Shown: positions 6,929 through 15,373 of the stretch, one piece after another
Layout: every line of letters starts with the position of its first letter
Numbering within the stretch: position 1 is the first letter of the stretch
Assembly: GCA_947259355.1 (NCBI GenBank)
Contig: CAMYMF010000021.1
Location: 12,034-45,564 of the forward strand
DNA: 33,531 nucleotides
Reading direction: 5' to 3'
Origin: an uncultured Nitrospirota bacterium
Lineage (GTDB): Bacteria; CG2-30-53-67
Translations under genes and position numbers: made by a program
The notes under the pieces: generated by a model
The model's input: the letters and a program-made list of their open reading frames with translations, nothing else
What the model was told of the DNA's origin: nothing
Database searches by the model: none

Positions 6929-9292
6929 ATGAAGAGCATAGACCGTAAACTCTTGCGGGACCTTTGGGAAATGCGGGGTCAGGCGCTGGCCATCGCTGGC
7001 GTGATCGCAGGCGGCGTGGCAACCTTCGTCATGTCCCTGAGCACCCTCGACTCCCTGCGGCTCACCCAAGCCACTTACTATCAAGACTATCGTTTCGCCC
7101 AGGTCTTCGCATCGCTCAAACGCGCGCCCCTGAGTCTGGCGTCGAGAATCGAAGAGATCCCCGGCGTCGACCGGGTCGAGACCCGTGTACTTGCACCGGT
7201 GACCGTCGAGATCGAGGGCTTTGCCGATCCCGTCACGGGGCTTTTGATTTCTGTGCCCGATGTCGGCGAGCCATTGCTGAACCGCCTCTTTTTGCGCGCG
7301 GGCCGCTTCGTGCACCCCAACCGTGAGGACGAAGTGGTGATCAGCGATGCCTTCGCGGCGGCCCACGGATTCACCCCCGGCACGAAACTGCATGTCACCA
7401 TCAATGGAAAGCGAAAGCACCTCACGGTGGTGGGCGTGGCCCTTTCCCCCGAGTACATCTATGAAATCCGTCCCGGCGCGATCTTCCCCGATTATGCGAG
7501 GTACGGTATCTTCTGGATGGCCCGGACACCGTTGAGCACCGCCTATGATATGGAGGGCGCGTTCAATGATGTCGCGCTCACGCAGGCCTCGGGCACGGTG
7601 CTCCAGGATGTGATCGATCGCCTCGATGCCCTGCTCGAGCGCTACGGCGGACGCGGTGCTTACGGCCGAGAGGATCAAGTATCGCACAAATACCTCTCGC
7701 AGGAAATCAAGGCGCTGGAGACGTTTGCCATCGTACTGCCGGCCATCTTTCTGGCGGTGGCCGCGTTTCTTTTGAATGTCGTCATCAGCCGGCTGATCAG
7801 CACACAGCGCGAGCAGATCGCGGCGCTCAAGGCCTTCGGCTATCGAAACATGGAAATCGGCATCCACTACATGAAGCTGGTCTTGATGATCTTGGCGGCG
7901 GGGCTCGCGGGAGGGATTGGAGGCGGCGTCTGGCTGGGGCGGTCCATGAGCAATCTGTATCAGGAGTTTTTCCGTTTCCCCTTCCTGGAATACCAGCTGG
8001 AGCCCTACGTCATCACCACAACCTGCCTGGTGGGGCTGGCCGCGGCCTTGCTGGGTACACTGCACGGCGTCCGGCGGGCCGCCGTACTCCCCCCGGCCGA
8101 AGCGATGCGACCCGAGCCTCCCGTGGCGTACCGGGAGACCCTGATCGAACGCGCGGGTCTCAAGCGTTTCTTCTCGCAGCCGACGCGAATGATTGCACGC
8201 AACATCGAGCGAAAGCCACTCAAGTCGCTTCTGTCAATCATCGGCATCGCTTTCGCCTGTGCCATCATGATGCTCGGGAGTTTCCAGGAGGATGCCATCG
8301 ACTATATGGTCAACGTGCAGTTCGGGCTTTCACAGCGGGAAGACCTGACCGTGAGCTTCGTGGAGCCGGCCGCGCCCCGAGCCCTGTATGAACTGGAGAG
8401 CTTCGAGGGCATCGAGTATGGCGAGCCCTTCCGCGCGGTGCCCGCGAGACTCCGCTTTGAGCATCGAAGCTACAGGACAGCGATCCAGGGGCTCGAGCCC
8501 AGGGGGCGACTGAAGCGCTTGCTGAACAGAAAGCTCGAGACCATCACCCTTCCCGAAAACGGCCTGATGCTCACCGACTATCTCGGCGGAATCCTGGGTG
8601 TTCGGCCTGGAGACACGTTGCGGGTGGAGGTGCTGGAGGGCAGTCGCCCGGTCCGGGAGGTCCCCGTGGCTGCGCTGGTCAGTGAGTATATCGGCGTGTC
8701 GGCCTACATGCACCGGGAAACATTGAACCGCTTGATGCGGGAAGGAAACGTCCTTTCCGGTGCATACCTGGCCGCGGACCTGTTGAAAGAGAATGAGATC
8801 TTCTCAAAACTGCGAGAAGTTCCGCGGATCGCTGGCACCGTCGCCCGGGAGGACGCGATCCGGAGCTTCTATGAAACCATGGCCGAATCGATTCTCATTT
8901 TCACCTTCTTTATCGTGCTCCTCGCCGGGACTATTGCCTTTGGCGTCGTCTACAACAGCGCGCGCATTGCGCTCTCCGAGCGTGGGCGGGAATTGGCCAG
9001 TCTTCGGGTGCTGGGCTTTACCCGCGGAGAGATATCGTATATCCTGCTCGGTGAACTGGGTGTGCTGACCCTTGCGGCCATCCCCATCGGCTTCCTGATC
9101 GGCCGAGGGTTGTGCGCCTACCTCATCGTGGCCGTGCAGTCGGAATTGTATCGCATCCCGCTGATCCTGGAGCAGAGCACCTATGCCTTTGCGGCGACAG
9201 TCGTGATCCTTTCGGCATGTATCTCCGGTCTCATCGTACGGCGGAAACTGGACCATCTCGATCTGGTCGCCGTTCTGAAAACAAAGGAATAA
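6929..9292 (+). CDS. ABC transporter permease with two FtsX domains
   Basis: This 787-residue inner-membrane permease of the type VII (mechanotransmission) class is the membrane partner of the preceding ATPase. About eight membrane segments are visible. One lies near residues 17-39, followed by a large extracytoplasmic domain. A cluster follows at roughly 262-286, 312-335 and 355-378, and another helix near 430-450. After a second extracytoplasmic domain come three helices near 660-685, 710-735 and 752-775. The repeated STQREQIAALKAFGY and SERGRELASLRVLGF segments mark the two FtsX cores. The layout resembles YbbP or a fused LolCE-like permease more than MacB, which carries its own ATPase. 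The gene starts 5 bp after the ATPase stop, and translation is probably coupled because no clear ribosome site sits in front. Confidence 0.9.
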   Translation: MKSIDRKLLRDLWEMRGQALAIAGVIAGGVATFVMSLSTLDSLRLTQATYYQDYRFAQVFASLKRAPLSLASRIEEIPGVDRVETRVLAPVTVEIEGFADPVTGLLISVPDVGEPLLNRLFLRAGRFVHPNREDEVVISDAFAAAHGFTPGTKLHVTINGKRKHLTVVGVALSPEYIYEIRPGAIFPDYARYGIFWMARTPLSTAYDMEGAFNDVALTQASGTVLQDVIDRLDALLERYGGRGAYGREDQVSHKYLSQEIKALETFAIVLPAIFLAVAAFLLNVVISRLISTQREQIAALKAFGYRNMEIGIHYMKLVLMILAAGLAGGIGGGVWLGRSMSNLYQEFFRFPFLEYQLEPYVITTTCLVGLAAALLGTLHGVRRAAVLPPAEAMRPEPPVAYRETLIERAGLKRFFSQPTRMIARNIERKPLKSLLSIIGIAFACAIMMLGSFQEDAIDYMVNVQFGLSQREDLTVSFVEPAAPRALYELESFEGIEYGEPFRAVPARLRFEHRSYRTAIQGLEPRGRLKRLLNRKLETITLPENGLMLTDYLGGILGVRPGDTLRVEVLEGSRPVREVPVAALVSEYIGVSAYMHRETLNRLMREGNVLSGAYLAADLLKENEIFSKLREVPRIAGTVAREDAIRSFYETMAESILIFTFFIVLLAGTIAFGVVYNSARIALSERGRELASLRVLGFTRGEISYILLGELGVLTLAAIPIGFLIGRGLCAYLIVAVQSELYRIPLILEQSTYAFAATVVILSACISGLIVRRKLDHLDLVAVLKTKE

Positions 9293-9298
9293 CAGATC

Positions 9299-10498
9299 AT
9301 GCCACGACGCAACTGGATACGGTTGATCCTATTCCTGGCGGAGATCGTACTTACCATCGCCTATGGGTTCCGTCCGAAACCGATTCTGGTCGATACCCTA
9401 GCAGTCCAGCGGGGCCTGATGCAGGAGACGGTCCGAGAGGAGGGGAAGACTCGGGTGATCGATCGCTTTGTGATCTCGGCCCCCGTGGCGGGTCTCTTGC
9501 GTCGTATCGAGATGGACGTCGGTGATGCTGTCGCCCGCGGTCAGGTTCTGGTCTCGCTGGAGCCGCTCCCATCGATTGTGCTCGATCCCCGCAGCCGGGC
9601 GGAAGCCGAAGCGCGCCTGGCTGCGGCCGAGGCCGCACTGCGTCGGGCGCAATCCACCACCCAGGCGGCCCAGGCCGATGCCGATCTGGCAGCCTCCGAG
9701 CTGACACGTATCCGGGGATTGTTTGCCGAGGGTTTTGCTTCCCGGGAACAGCTCGATCAGGCGGAAACCGAGGCCCAACGGACACGGGCCAATCTTCGGT
9801 CCGCACAATTCGCAGCCAAAGTCGCCCGCTTTGACGTGGAGGCGGCGCGCACAGCCCTCAAATATTCTGCTGCGGAAGGGAAAACAGCCCCCCCCGAGGT
9901 CGTCACCCTGCGTGCCCCGGTGAGTGGACGGATTCTAAAGATTCATCGTGAAAGCGAAGGGGTGGTGCAGCGGGCCGACCCTCTCATCGAAATCGGCGAC
10001 CCCCGCGCCCTGGAGATCGAAGTCGACGTGCTCTCGGCCGACGCCGTGCGGATCAAACCGGGCCTGCCTGTGCGCATAGAACGGTGGGGGGGCGACACCG
10101 CCCTGGAGGCCCGGGTCAAGACCGTGGAGCCCGTTGGTTTCACCAAGATTTCCGCGCTCGGTGTCGAAGAACAGCGGGTCTATGTCATCGCAGGGATTAC
10201 ATCGCCCGAAGCGGACTGGGACCGCCTGGGTGACGGCTACCGCGTCGAGGCTGCGTTCATCTTATGGGAAGGTGACAATGTGCTTCAGGTACCGACGAGT
10301 GCGCTCTTTCGACACAAGGAGGGGTGGGCAGTGTTCACTGTGGAAAATGGAAAAGCCCGTCGCCACTCCGTGGAGATCGATCATCGAAGCGGCTTCACGG
10401 CGGAAATCCTCTCGGGAGTCTCCGAGGGAGACGTGGTGATCATCCACCCGAACGATACGATCAGCGACGGGACGCGTGTGCGTCCACGCGCTGGGTAG
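9299..10498 (+). CDS. HlyD/MacA-type periplasmic adaptor protein
   Basis: This 399-residue membrane-fusion protein would bridge the FtsX-type permease to an outer-membrane channel. An N-terminal hydrophobic anchor (WIRLILFLAEIVLTIAYGF) is followed by a lipoyl/barrel-sandwich half (FVISAPVAGLLRRIEMDVGD). A long Ala/Glu/Arg-rich coiled-coil hairpin spans roughly residues 100-190. The second lipoyl half (LRAPVSGRILKIHRESEGVV) comes next, followed by beta-barrel and membrane-proximal domains ending with GDVVIIHPNDTISDGTRV. It starts 6 bp after the permease stop. No TolC-like outer-membrane factor is encoded in the window, so the exporter must borrow one from elsewhere if it is tripartite. Confidence 0.9.
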   Translation: MPRRNWIRLILFLAEIVLTIAYGFRPKPILVDTLAVQRGLMQETVREEGKTRVIDRFVISAPVAGLLRRIEMDVGDAVARGQVLVSLEPLPSIVLDPRSRAEAEARLAAAEAALRRAQSTTQAAQADADLAASELTRIRGLFAEGFASREQLDQAETEAQRTRANLRSAQFAAKVARFDVEAARTALKYSAAEGKTAPPEVVTLRAPVSGRILKIHRESEGVVQRADPLIEIGDPRALEIEVDVLSADAVRIKPGLPVRIERWGGDTALEARVKTVEPVGFTKISALGVEEQRVYVIAGITSPEADWDRLGDGYRVEAAFILWEGDNVLQVPTSALFRHKEGWAVFTVENGKARRHSVEIDHRSGFTAEILSGVSEGDVVIIHPNDTISDGTRVRPRAG

Positions 10499-10530
10499 CC
10501 CGCAGCAGCGCGCCGGGCTAGCTACCCCAG
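10491..10530. terminator. Hairpin at convergent gene ends (possible bidirectional terminator)
   Basis: TAGCCCG (10496-10502) pairs with CGGGCTA (10514-10520). A larger alternative pairs CTGGGTAGC (10491-10499) with GCTACCCCAG (10521-10530). The two stop codons of the converging HlyD and lipoprotein genes are part of the arms. There is no T-run, so strong intrinsic termination is doubtful. Confidence 0.4.
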
Positions 10531-11003
10531 AACATCCAGTCGGTCGTTTCCATGTCAAATTCGGGAAGCAGGCCCTTTTCATCGGCGAATTCTCGCCCCA
10601 AGCCGATCAGTCGCCCATGTTCGAAGACGAGAGGAGTCAAACACTCATCGGGCACGATGGCTTCCCGGTAACTCCTGTCCCAGTACCCCCGCATACCGCC
10701 CAACGGTTCCGCATAGTAATAGACCACCCGATAGGTCTTGTCCCCTACGGTCCGGCTCTCGGCTCTGTAAGGATTGCGGACCTCGATGATTTGATAGTCG
10801 ACCAGACGACCCTGGTAATAGACCGGCTCCTGCACCCGCTCAACGTCAACCCCCATGATTCGCCCGACCTCCGCTTCAGTCATGCCGATCTCAAGCTGCT
10901 TGAGGCTTTCAATGTTTCTGGCCCGGATGTCCTCCGTCTGCAGATGGGCGCATCCCAGGAGTGCAACGATCAAGAAATAGAACGCCCACATATATCTTTT
11001 CAT
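10518..11003 (-). CDS. Small lipoprotein, BamE/SmpA-like fold candidate
   Basis: This 161-residue lipoprotein has unknown specific function. The N-terminus MKRYMWAFYFLIVALLGC is a signal peptide with a lipobox ending at Cys18. The mature part contains SLKQLEIGMTEAEVGRIMG, the pattern seen in BamE/SmpA-like domains, where a short helix-loop (GMT..EV..imG) opens the fold. It continues with strands YRVVYYYAEPLGG and LTPLVFEHGRLIGLG. The ATG at 11003 is chosen because AGGGA sits 6 nt upstream and it gives a compact signal peptide; GTG 11018 and ATG 11009 are in-frame alternatives. It is tail-to-tail with the HlyD gene. The lipoprotein call is firm, the BamE-like call moderate. Confidence 0.75.
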   Translation of the reverse strand: MKRYMWAFYFLIVALLGCAHLQTEDIRARNIESLKQLEIGMTEAEVGRIMGVDVERVQEPVYYQGRLVDYQIIEVRNPYRAESRTVGDKTYRVVYYYAEPLGGMRGYWDRSYREAIVPDECLTPLVFEHGRLIGLGREFADEKGLLPEFDMETTDWMFWGS

Positions 11004-11103
11004 TTCCATTCCCTGCACTTCTTTTTGACCAACAGATGCAGCACGGAGTTTCGATCTTGCTCCGCATCAGCCACGGCTCCATCCGGGCCCCGTGAGGCTC
11101 CTC

Positions 11104-11301
11104 TTACACCTTGTAGCAAAGGACCCGGATCAACCCGATGGTGGCCCCTCTGTCATCGGTGGTCGGCATATCGGAAATAGAGATGACCTCTTTGACATCA
11201 TTTTCCGAGAGGAACTTTTCTACTGTCGCATCAATATCAGCAAGCTCCTGCATCGTTTTCATTGGTTTGACTTCCGTACCAAAAGATTTTACCTTGTACA
11301 T
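11104..11301 (-). CDS. Small 65-residue protein of unknown function
   Basis: I do not recognise a named family. The 65-residue product begins MYKVKSFG and ends with GATIGLIRVLCYKV, with a charged helix-like centre (MQELADIDATVEKFLSEND) between. The strand-helix-strand pattern suggests a small alpha/beta fold. It has no signal peptide or membrane helix. It looks genuinely coded because AAGGAGG lies 10 nt upstream of the ATG. It lies upstream of the lipoprotein gene on the same strand with an 100-bp gap, so co-transcription is possible but not shown. An inverted repeat GTCTCA-N6-TGAGAC is found at 11346-11363 in its upstream region. Confidence 0.65.
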   Translation of the reverse strand: MYKVKSFGTEVKPMKTMQELADIDATVEKFLSENDVKEVISISDMPTTDDRGATIGLIRVLCYKV

Positions 11302-11345
11302 GGCTCATACCTCCTTTCGGTGACTCTCTTTCCCTCAAGAAGACC

Positions 11346-11363
11346 GTCTCATCATATTGAGAC
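11346..11363. repeat. Inverted repeat GTCTCA-N6-TGAGAC
   Basis: A perfect 6-bp inverted repeat lies about 45 bp upstream of the 65-aa gene. It could be an operator or a small hairpin. No clear promoter could be assigned around it. Confidence 0.35.
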
Positions 11364-11509
11364 ACCCCTATACTCCCCGACCTTCTACGTTTCTGCCGGT
11401 TTGATTTTAGCTCAGAATCGCGAAGTTGGAAACTGGAGCGATGTGGCGGAGATGACTGCCCGTTCCACCGGCTCATGTCGGCCTGGGTGTTGGCCGGTGA
11501 CAGCTTGGG

Positions 11510-11556
11510 CAGAAAAATGAACGGCCGGACGGTGAACACCAAGCCACCGTCCGGCC
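11510..11556 (-). terminator. Rho-independent terminator of the first pilY1 operon
   Basis: Perfect 12-bp arms (11523-11534 and 11545-11556, GGCCGGACGGTG/CACCGTCCGGCC) with a 10-nt loop are followed on the minus strand by GTTCATTTTTC. It lies about 40 bp past the pilY1 stop at 11597. Confidence 0.85.
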
Positions 11557-11596
11557 TCTATGTAGAAGGGAGGTCCCCAGTGAGGGGAGCCCGCTG

Positions 11597-14500
11597 TTAC
11601 TCCTGATACCAGCCGTTGATGCGCAGCGCCGGATCGCCGCTGTCAGGAGGCGGTGGATCCCCCGGTATCGGATCGGGACCCGAGCCAGGATCGTCCACCC
11701 CGAAACGACCACGCTGATCGATAACAATGGTCTTTCCGTCCACCGCCTGCGCGGTGGCAGTGGTCTTGCCGGCCGGCGTGACTCTGACTTTGCTCCCGTC
11801 GGGACTGACCGTGATGATCTCACTGGATCCCGCACTCTCGGAGCAGAAGGCCCAAGTGTCTGCCGCACCGGTGGAAGCGATGAGGGTGGCCCGCCCTCGG
11901 TTCAGGATGGGAGCCGCATAGATCTTTGCGTTGCCCACGTAGCCGTCCCCGTCTCCGATAACGTATTTCGCTGTCCCGTCCTTGCTGCCGTCCGTTTTGT
12001 GCTTGGCGTAGATGGCATAGAAGCGGTTGTCCGTGTCACCGGCTGTACCGAAGTACACAACGAGATTCCCCGTGGAATCGAAGGCCAAAGCCGGTCGTGC
12101 ATAGATTTTGTTTGCCATGGGATCTGTATAGAGGATGCTCCCGACCCAGTCGTCATCCAGCGTGGAATCGGCGGTTTCTGCCGCAGGGTCAAAGGTGAAC
12201 TCCCAGAGCCGACCGATGAAATCGCCCACATAGGCGCGGTCCACGTAGCCGTCGTAATCGGAGTCAATGGCTGAGACCGAACCAGGGAGGAACGCGCCCG
12301 ACGGATCGGCGCAGTCGGTGCGCCGGAATTCCCAGATCTTGGAACCCGTTTCGATGTCGAGTGCGTAGACGGCAAAGCCGTCGTTGTTGTCGTTTTCGAT
12401 CCCCGATGAAATCATGGCGACATACTTCGTTGTGCCGTCCACTTTCATCCTGAGAATGCCGGGATGCGACCGGATACCGCCCAGATCGACCGCTCCCGGG
12501 AATTCCCAGAGCACCCCTGGATTGGCGGGGTCGGTGATGTCGAGCGCGAAGACCACATTCCGCTCAGCCCCCAATGGTGAGACCAGCACGGTGTGCCAAT
12601 CGGAAGCCGCGGGAGAGCCCATGTAGGAGAAGACGACATCCGCCACGGCCGGCGAGGCATCGACCTTGGCATCATCGTAGGGCGGAAAATCGAGGTTGTT
12701 CACGATCTGGGGATTGTTGTGTCTCGGAAGATACCGCCAGAGTTCCCCGCCGCTCTCGACCTTGTCCGCATAGATGGCGTGCAGCATGCCGTCGGTGGCA
12801 CCGACATAGACCATACGGTCCCGGTTGGCGTTGTTGTTCTTGAAGACCCGGAAGCTCTCCCGCTCATTGGAAGGCGACGCGTAGTACCAGAACCAGAAGG
12901 GATAGACCGGTCCCCCGACAATGGCCGGTGCGGAGTGATCGATCCCGCCGAGGGGCAGACCGGCGATGGAGGATACCTCGGCCGCTGTGAGACTGCCCGG
13001 GCATGCGGCGAGGTCACACCGGCTGTCGGTGGCATCGGAGCTGTAGATGGTGTTGTTCCCCTGCCCCGTGGCCGTCCAAAGGGGGGCAGCGGTGCTCGGA
13101 TCTGCCAGGATGTCCGCCACCCGGAATTTCCGGAAGTACCCCTCCGAGGGATCCGACGGCGCCATGAAGGAGCCCGCATAGATTGTCGCCTGATTGTTCT
13201 CGTCGGGATCGCGAGGATCAATGACGATCTCGGAGCGATAGAATTCTGTTCTGGCCACGTAGCTGAAGTTCATGTCGATCGTCTTAATGAAGGGCGTCAC
13301 GTTCACATCGTCGGTGTGCAATTCAGCCTTCCACCGAAGATCGGCGCCGTAGGTACCAAAGACCGCTGTCCAGCCGTTGCTTGCGTTCACTGGATACCAG
13401 TTTCGACCGCCATCGTTGGAAAGATAATAGGTAATGGACGTGTTGGGATAAACGACGTCCGTCACCTGCAATGTGGCACTCGTGATGGCATACTGGGTCG
13501 GATCGATATCGGCCACGTTCGTCGACTGCGCCACGCCGTCGGCGGCATAGTTGGTCAACGCTTCATTCAAATAGACGAAGGCCTTCTGCGCATCGTTTCC
13601 ATCGGCGATGAAGACATCGATATAGCCGTTCCCGTCGAAGTCACCGATACCGGCATTGTCGAAATCTCCTTCGTTGGCACCCAGATCGTTCATGTCAAAG
13701 GTAACAGGTCCTCCTGCGGAGGCATCGTATGTGTTCTCGAAGTAGAAAAGTTTTCCCGGGTGATCCGTTCCGATCATGAAGTCCGGCTTCGTGTCCTTAT
13801 TGAAATCGGCCACATTCAGGTTGGTGGCCTGGAAAACGTTACCGACGACGCAGCCAGCAACGGGATCACAGATGAAGTTCGCATTCCCGTCGTTCAGCAG
13901 CAGCTTTATCTCCGTAGAGTTGAAAGTACTCCCGACGACAATATCGATATCACCATCTCCATCAAAATCGGCCAGTCCGACGACATTTGTTCGGGGCCAG
14001 CCGGCATCGATCTCCTTGACAAACTGGAAGGTGCCATCCATGTTGTTTTTGAGATAATGAAGCCTCCCGGTGCCTGCGTCATTGGCCAGCACCAGATCGA
14101 GCCAGCCATCACCGTCAATGTCGGCGGTGGCCACCCCCGTTTCCCATAGCATGGGGGATACGGTGTGTTCGATCCCGTTGGGATTGGTGAAACTCGCGGC
14201 GCCGTCATTGAGCCAGATGCGAAGATGTCCCGCCCTGTCGTAGGAGGCCACATCCAGGTCTCCGTCGTTGTCGAAGTCCCCGGCGGCCATTCCCTTGACG
14301 GAATCTCCGTCACCGCAGTCAATAATCGTCTGCGTGGGGAAGTTACCGTCCAGCGTCGAATTTGGCAGAAAGGCAAGGGCACCGTTTGCAGAACAGCCGG
14401 TAGGCTGGTTGCCGCCCACCACCATGTCGTCATCGCCATCGCCGTCGAAATCACCACCGGCCGCGGATTTCATCCAGTTGGTGGAGACGGTGGTGGAGTT

Positions 14501-14818
14501 CATGCCGGTAAATTTAATGCCCGAGATCGGCAGGAGCAGACAATCCGTCCCGGTGCACTCCATATAGGTTTGCCCCTTTCCATCGCCCCAGCCGAATGTG
14601 GTGGTGTTTAAATCGTCTTTGTAGACGGCTGTATCAAACTGTTCCATCCCGCCGGTAAGTGCGAAGGGATTGAGATCGGTCTTTTCATCGCACGAATCCT
14701 GCGCAAATGCGGGAAACGACCCTAACAGAAACACGAAGAGCAGCGCGCTGAGGCATGATATGAGCGGCGTGCCTCCGCCTTCGCTTTTTTTATGGGTCAT
14801 CTGACTTGTTCGTCTCAT
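11597..14818 (-). CDS. pilY1: PilY1-type pilus tip/adhesin protein with FG-GAP repeats (copy 1)
   Basis: This 1073-residue exported protein is predicted to cap or prime type IV pili. A signal peptide of about 40 residues ends at FPAFAQ. The N-terminal third has six FG-GAP/VCBS-like repeats with calcium-type loops, among them DFDGDGDDDMVVGG, DFDNDGDLDVASYD, DIDGDGWLDLVLAND, DFDGDGDIDIVVGS and DFDGNGYIDVFIAD. A beta-sandwich-like middle follows (YYLSNDGGRNWYPV). The last 450 residues form the PilY1 beta-propeller: LGGIDHSAPAIV, MVYVGATDGMLHAIY, GELWRYLP, FALDITDPANPGVLWEFP and the calcium loop DSDYDGYVDRAYVGD. No von Willebrand A domain is seen, unlike Pseudomonas PilY1. The ATG at 14818 has GGAGGG upstream. 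It is the last gene of the minus-strand pilus operon and paralogous to the gene at 26101. Confidence 0.9.
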   Translation of the reverse strand: MRRTSQMTHKKSEGGGTPLISCLSALLFVFLLGSFPAFAQDSCDEKTDLNPFALTGGMEQFDTAVYKDDLNTTTFGWGDGKGQTYMECTGTDCLLLPISGIKFTGMNSTTVSTNWMKSAAGGDFDGDGDDDMVVGGNQPTGCSANGALAFLPNSTLDGNFPTQTIIDCGDGDSVKGMAAGDFDNDGDLDVASYDRAGHLRIWLNDGAASFTNPNGIEHTVSPMLWETGVATADIDGDGWLDLVLANDAGTGRLHYLKNNMDGTFQFVKEIDAGWPRTNVVGLADFDGDGDIDIVVGSTFNSTEIKLLLNDGNANFICDPVAGCVVGNVFQATNLNVADFNKDTKPDFMIGTDHPGKLFYFENTYDASAGGPVTFDMNDLGANEGDFDNAGIGDFDGNGYIDVFIADGNDAQKAFVYLNEALTNYAADGVAQSTNVADIDPTQYAITSATLQVTDVVYPNTSITYYLSNDGGRNWYPVNASNGWTAVFGTYGADLRWKAELHTDDVNVTPFIKTIDMNFSYVARTEFYRSEIVIDPRDPDENNQATIYAGSFMAPSDPSEGYFRKFRVADILADPSTAAPLWTATGQGNNTIYSSDATDSRCDLAACPGSLTAAEVSSIAGLPLGGIDHSAPAIVGGPVYPFWFWYYASPSNERESFRVFKNNNANRDRMVYVGATDGMLHAIYADKVESGGELWRYLPRHNNPQIVNNLDFPPYDDAKVDASPAVADVVFSYMGSPAASDWHTVLVSPLGAERNVVFALDITDPANPGVLWEFPGAVDLGGIRSHPGILRMKVDGTTKYVAMISSGIENDNNDGFAVYALDIETGSKIWEFRRTDCADPSGAFLPGSVSAIDSDYDGYVDRAYVGDFIGRLWEFTFDPAAETADSTLDDDWVGSILYTDPMANKIYARPALAFDSTGNLVVYFGTAGDTDNRFYAIYAKHKTDGSKDGTAKYVIGDGDGYVGNAKIYAAPILNRGRATLIASTGAADTWAFCSESAGSSEIITVSPDGSKVRVTPAGKTTATAQAVDGKTIVIDQRGRFGVDDPGSGPDPIPGDPPPPDSGDPALRINGWYQE

Positions 14819-14854
14819 GAGTATCCCTCCGTCGGAGTGGAGATATCTATATAA

Positions 14855-15355
14855 TTATTGGAAGTTCCCTTGATTCATTTCCCCGCCGCCGGCCTGGGGG
14901 TGCGATCCCCCGGTGCCCTGATTGAAGGCCAGCACGACCCGGATGGCCGCCCGTGCATTGTTGGGGCCAATCCCCTCGGAGCGGACCATGATCCGCCCCG
15001 GTTCCGTCGTCAGGGGATCCGCGACGGTGAGATTCACATCCTGCGTGCCGTCGCCGTCCACGTCGCCATTCCAGCTGCCCAGGGCGATGATGTCCGCGTC
15101 CTGTTCCTTGATGGTGCCCGCCGCCCCATCGTAGGGGAAGAACGGCAGCAGCACGTCCCGGGCTCTTTCCGCCCCGGCTTCGGCGAACTGCATGGCCATA
15201 TTGGTCTTGCGGTCATTGCCCGCCAGCTCGATTTCAATGCTGGATGAGAGCATGGAACTGATGCTGATAATGCTCAGGGCGAGCAGCAGCAAGAGAGTGG
15301 TGATCAGCACCATGCCTGCTTCGTGTGAGTTCATCTCTCTGCGTTCTCTGTTCAC
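14855..15355 (-). CDS. pilX: PilX-type minor pilin (copy 1)
   Basis: This 166-residue PilX-family minor pilin sits between pilW and pilY1. The N-terminus has a short basic leader, then a long hydrophobic helix (GMVLITTLLLLLALSIISISSML), continuing into IELAGNDRKTNMAMQFAEAGAERARDVLL. The ALxxAEAG-like helix is typical of PilX and GspK-like pilins. As in other PilX proteins, the usual Glu at position 5 of the mature pilin is absent. The GTG start at 15355 is preceded by AGGAGG at 6 nt, better than the internal ATG at 15334. The C-terminus is Gly/Gln-rich. Minor pilins and PilY1 form the tip complex that primes pilus assembly in characterised systems; this role is inferred here. Confidence 0.85.
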   Translation of the reverse strand: MNRERREMNSHEAGMVLITTLLLLLALSIISISSMLSSSIEIELAGNDRKTNMAMQFAEAGAERARDVLLPFFPYDGAAGTIKEQDADIIALGSWNGDVDGDGTQDVNLTVADPLTTEPGRIMVRSEGIGPNNARAAIRVVLAFNQGTGGSHPQAGGGEMNQGNFQ

Positions 15356-15373
15356 GTAAAACCTCCTGCCGCG

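Noticed and set aside
6620-8065. Long antisense frame (481 codons) opposite the ABC operon
   Set aside because: It crosses two genes with intact families on the other strand. Its His/Arg/Gln-rich composition is typical of a shadow frame in GC-rich DNA.
12593-14149. Long antisense open frame (518 codons) opposite pilY1 copy 1
   Set aside because: It lies wholly within the PilY1 gene, has no ribosome site or family sequence, and arises from the repeated Asp/Gly codons of the FG-GAP loops.
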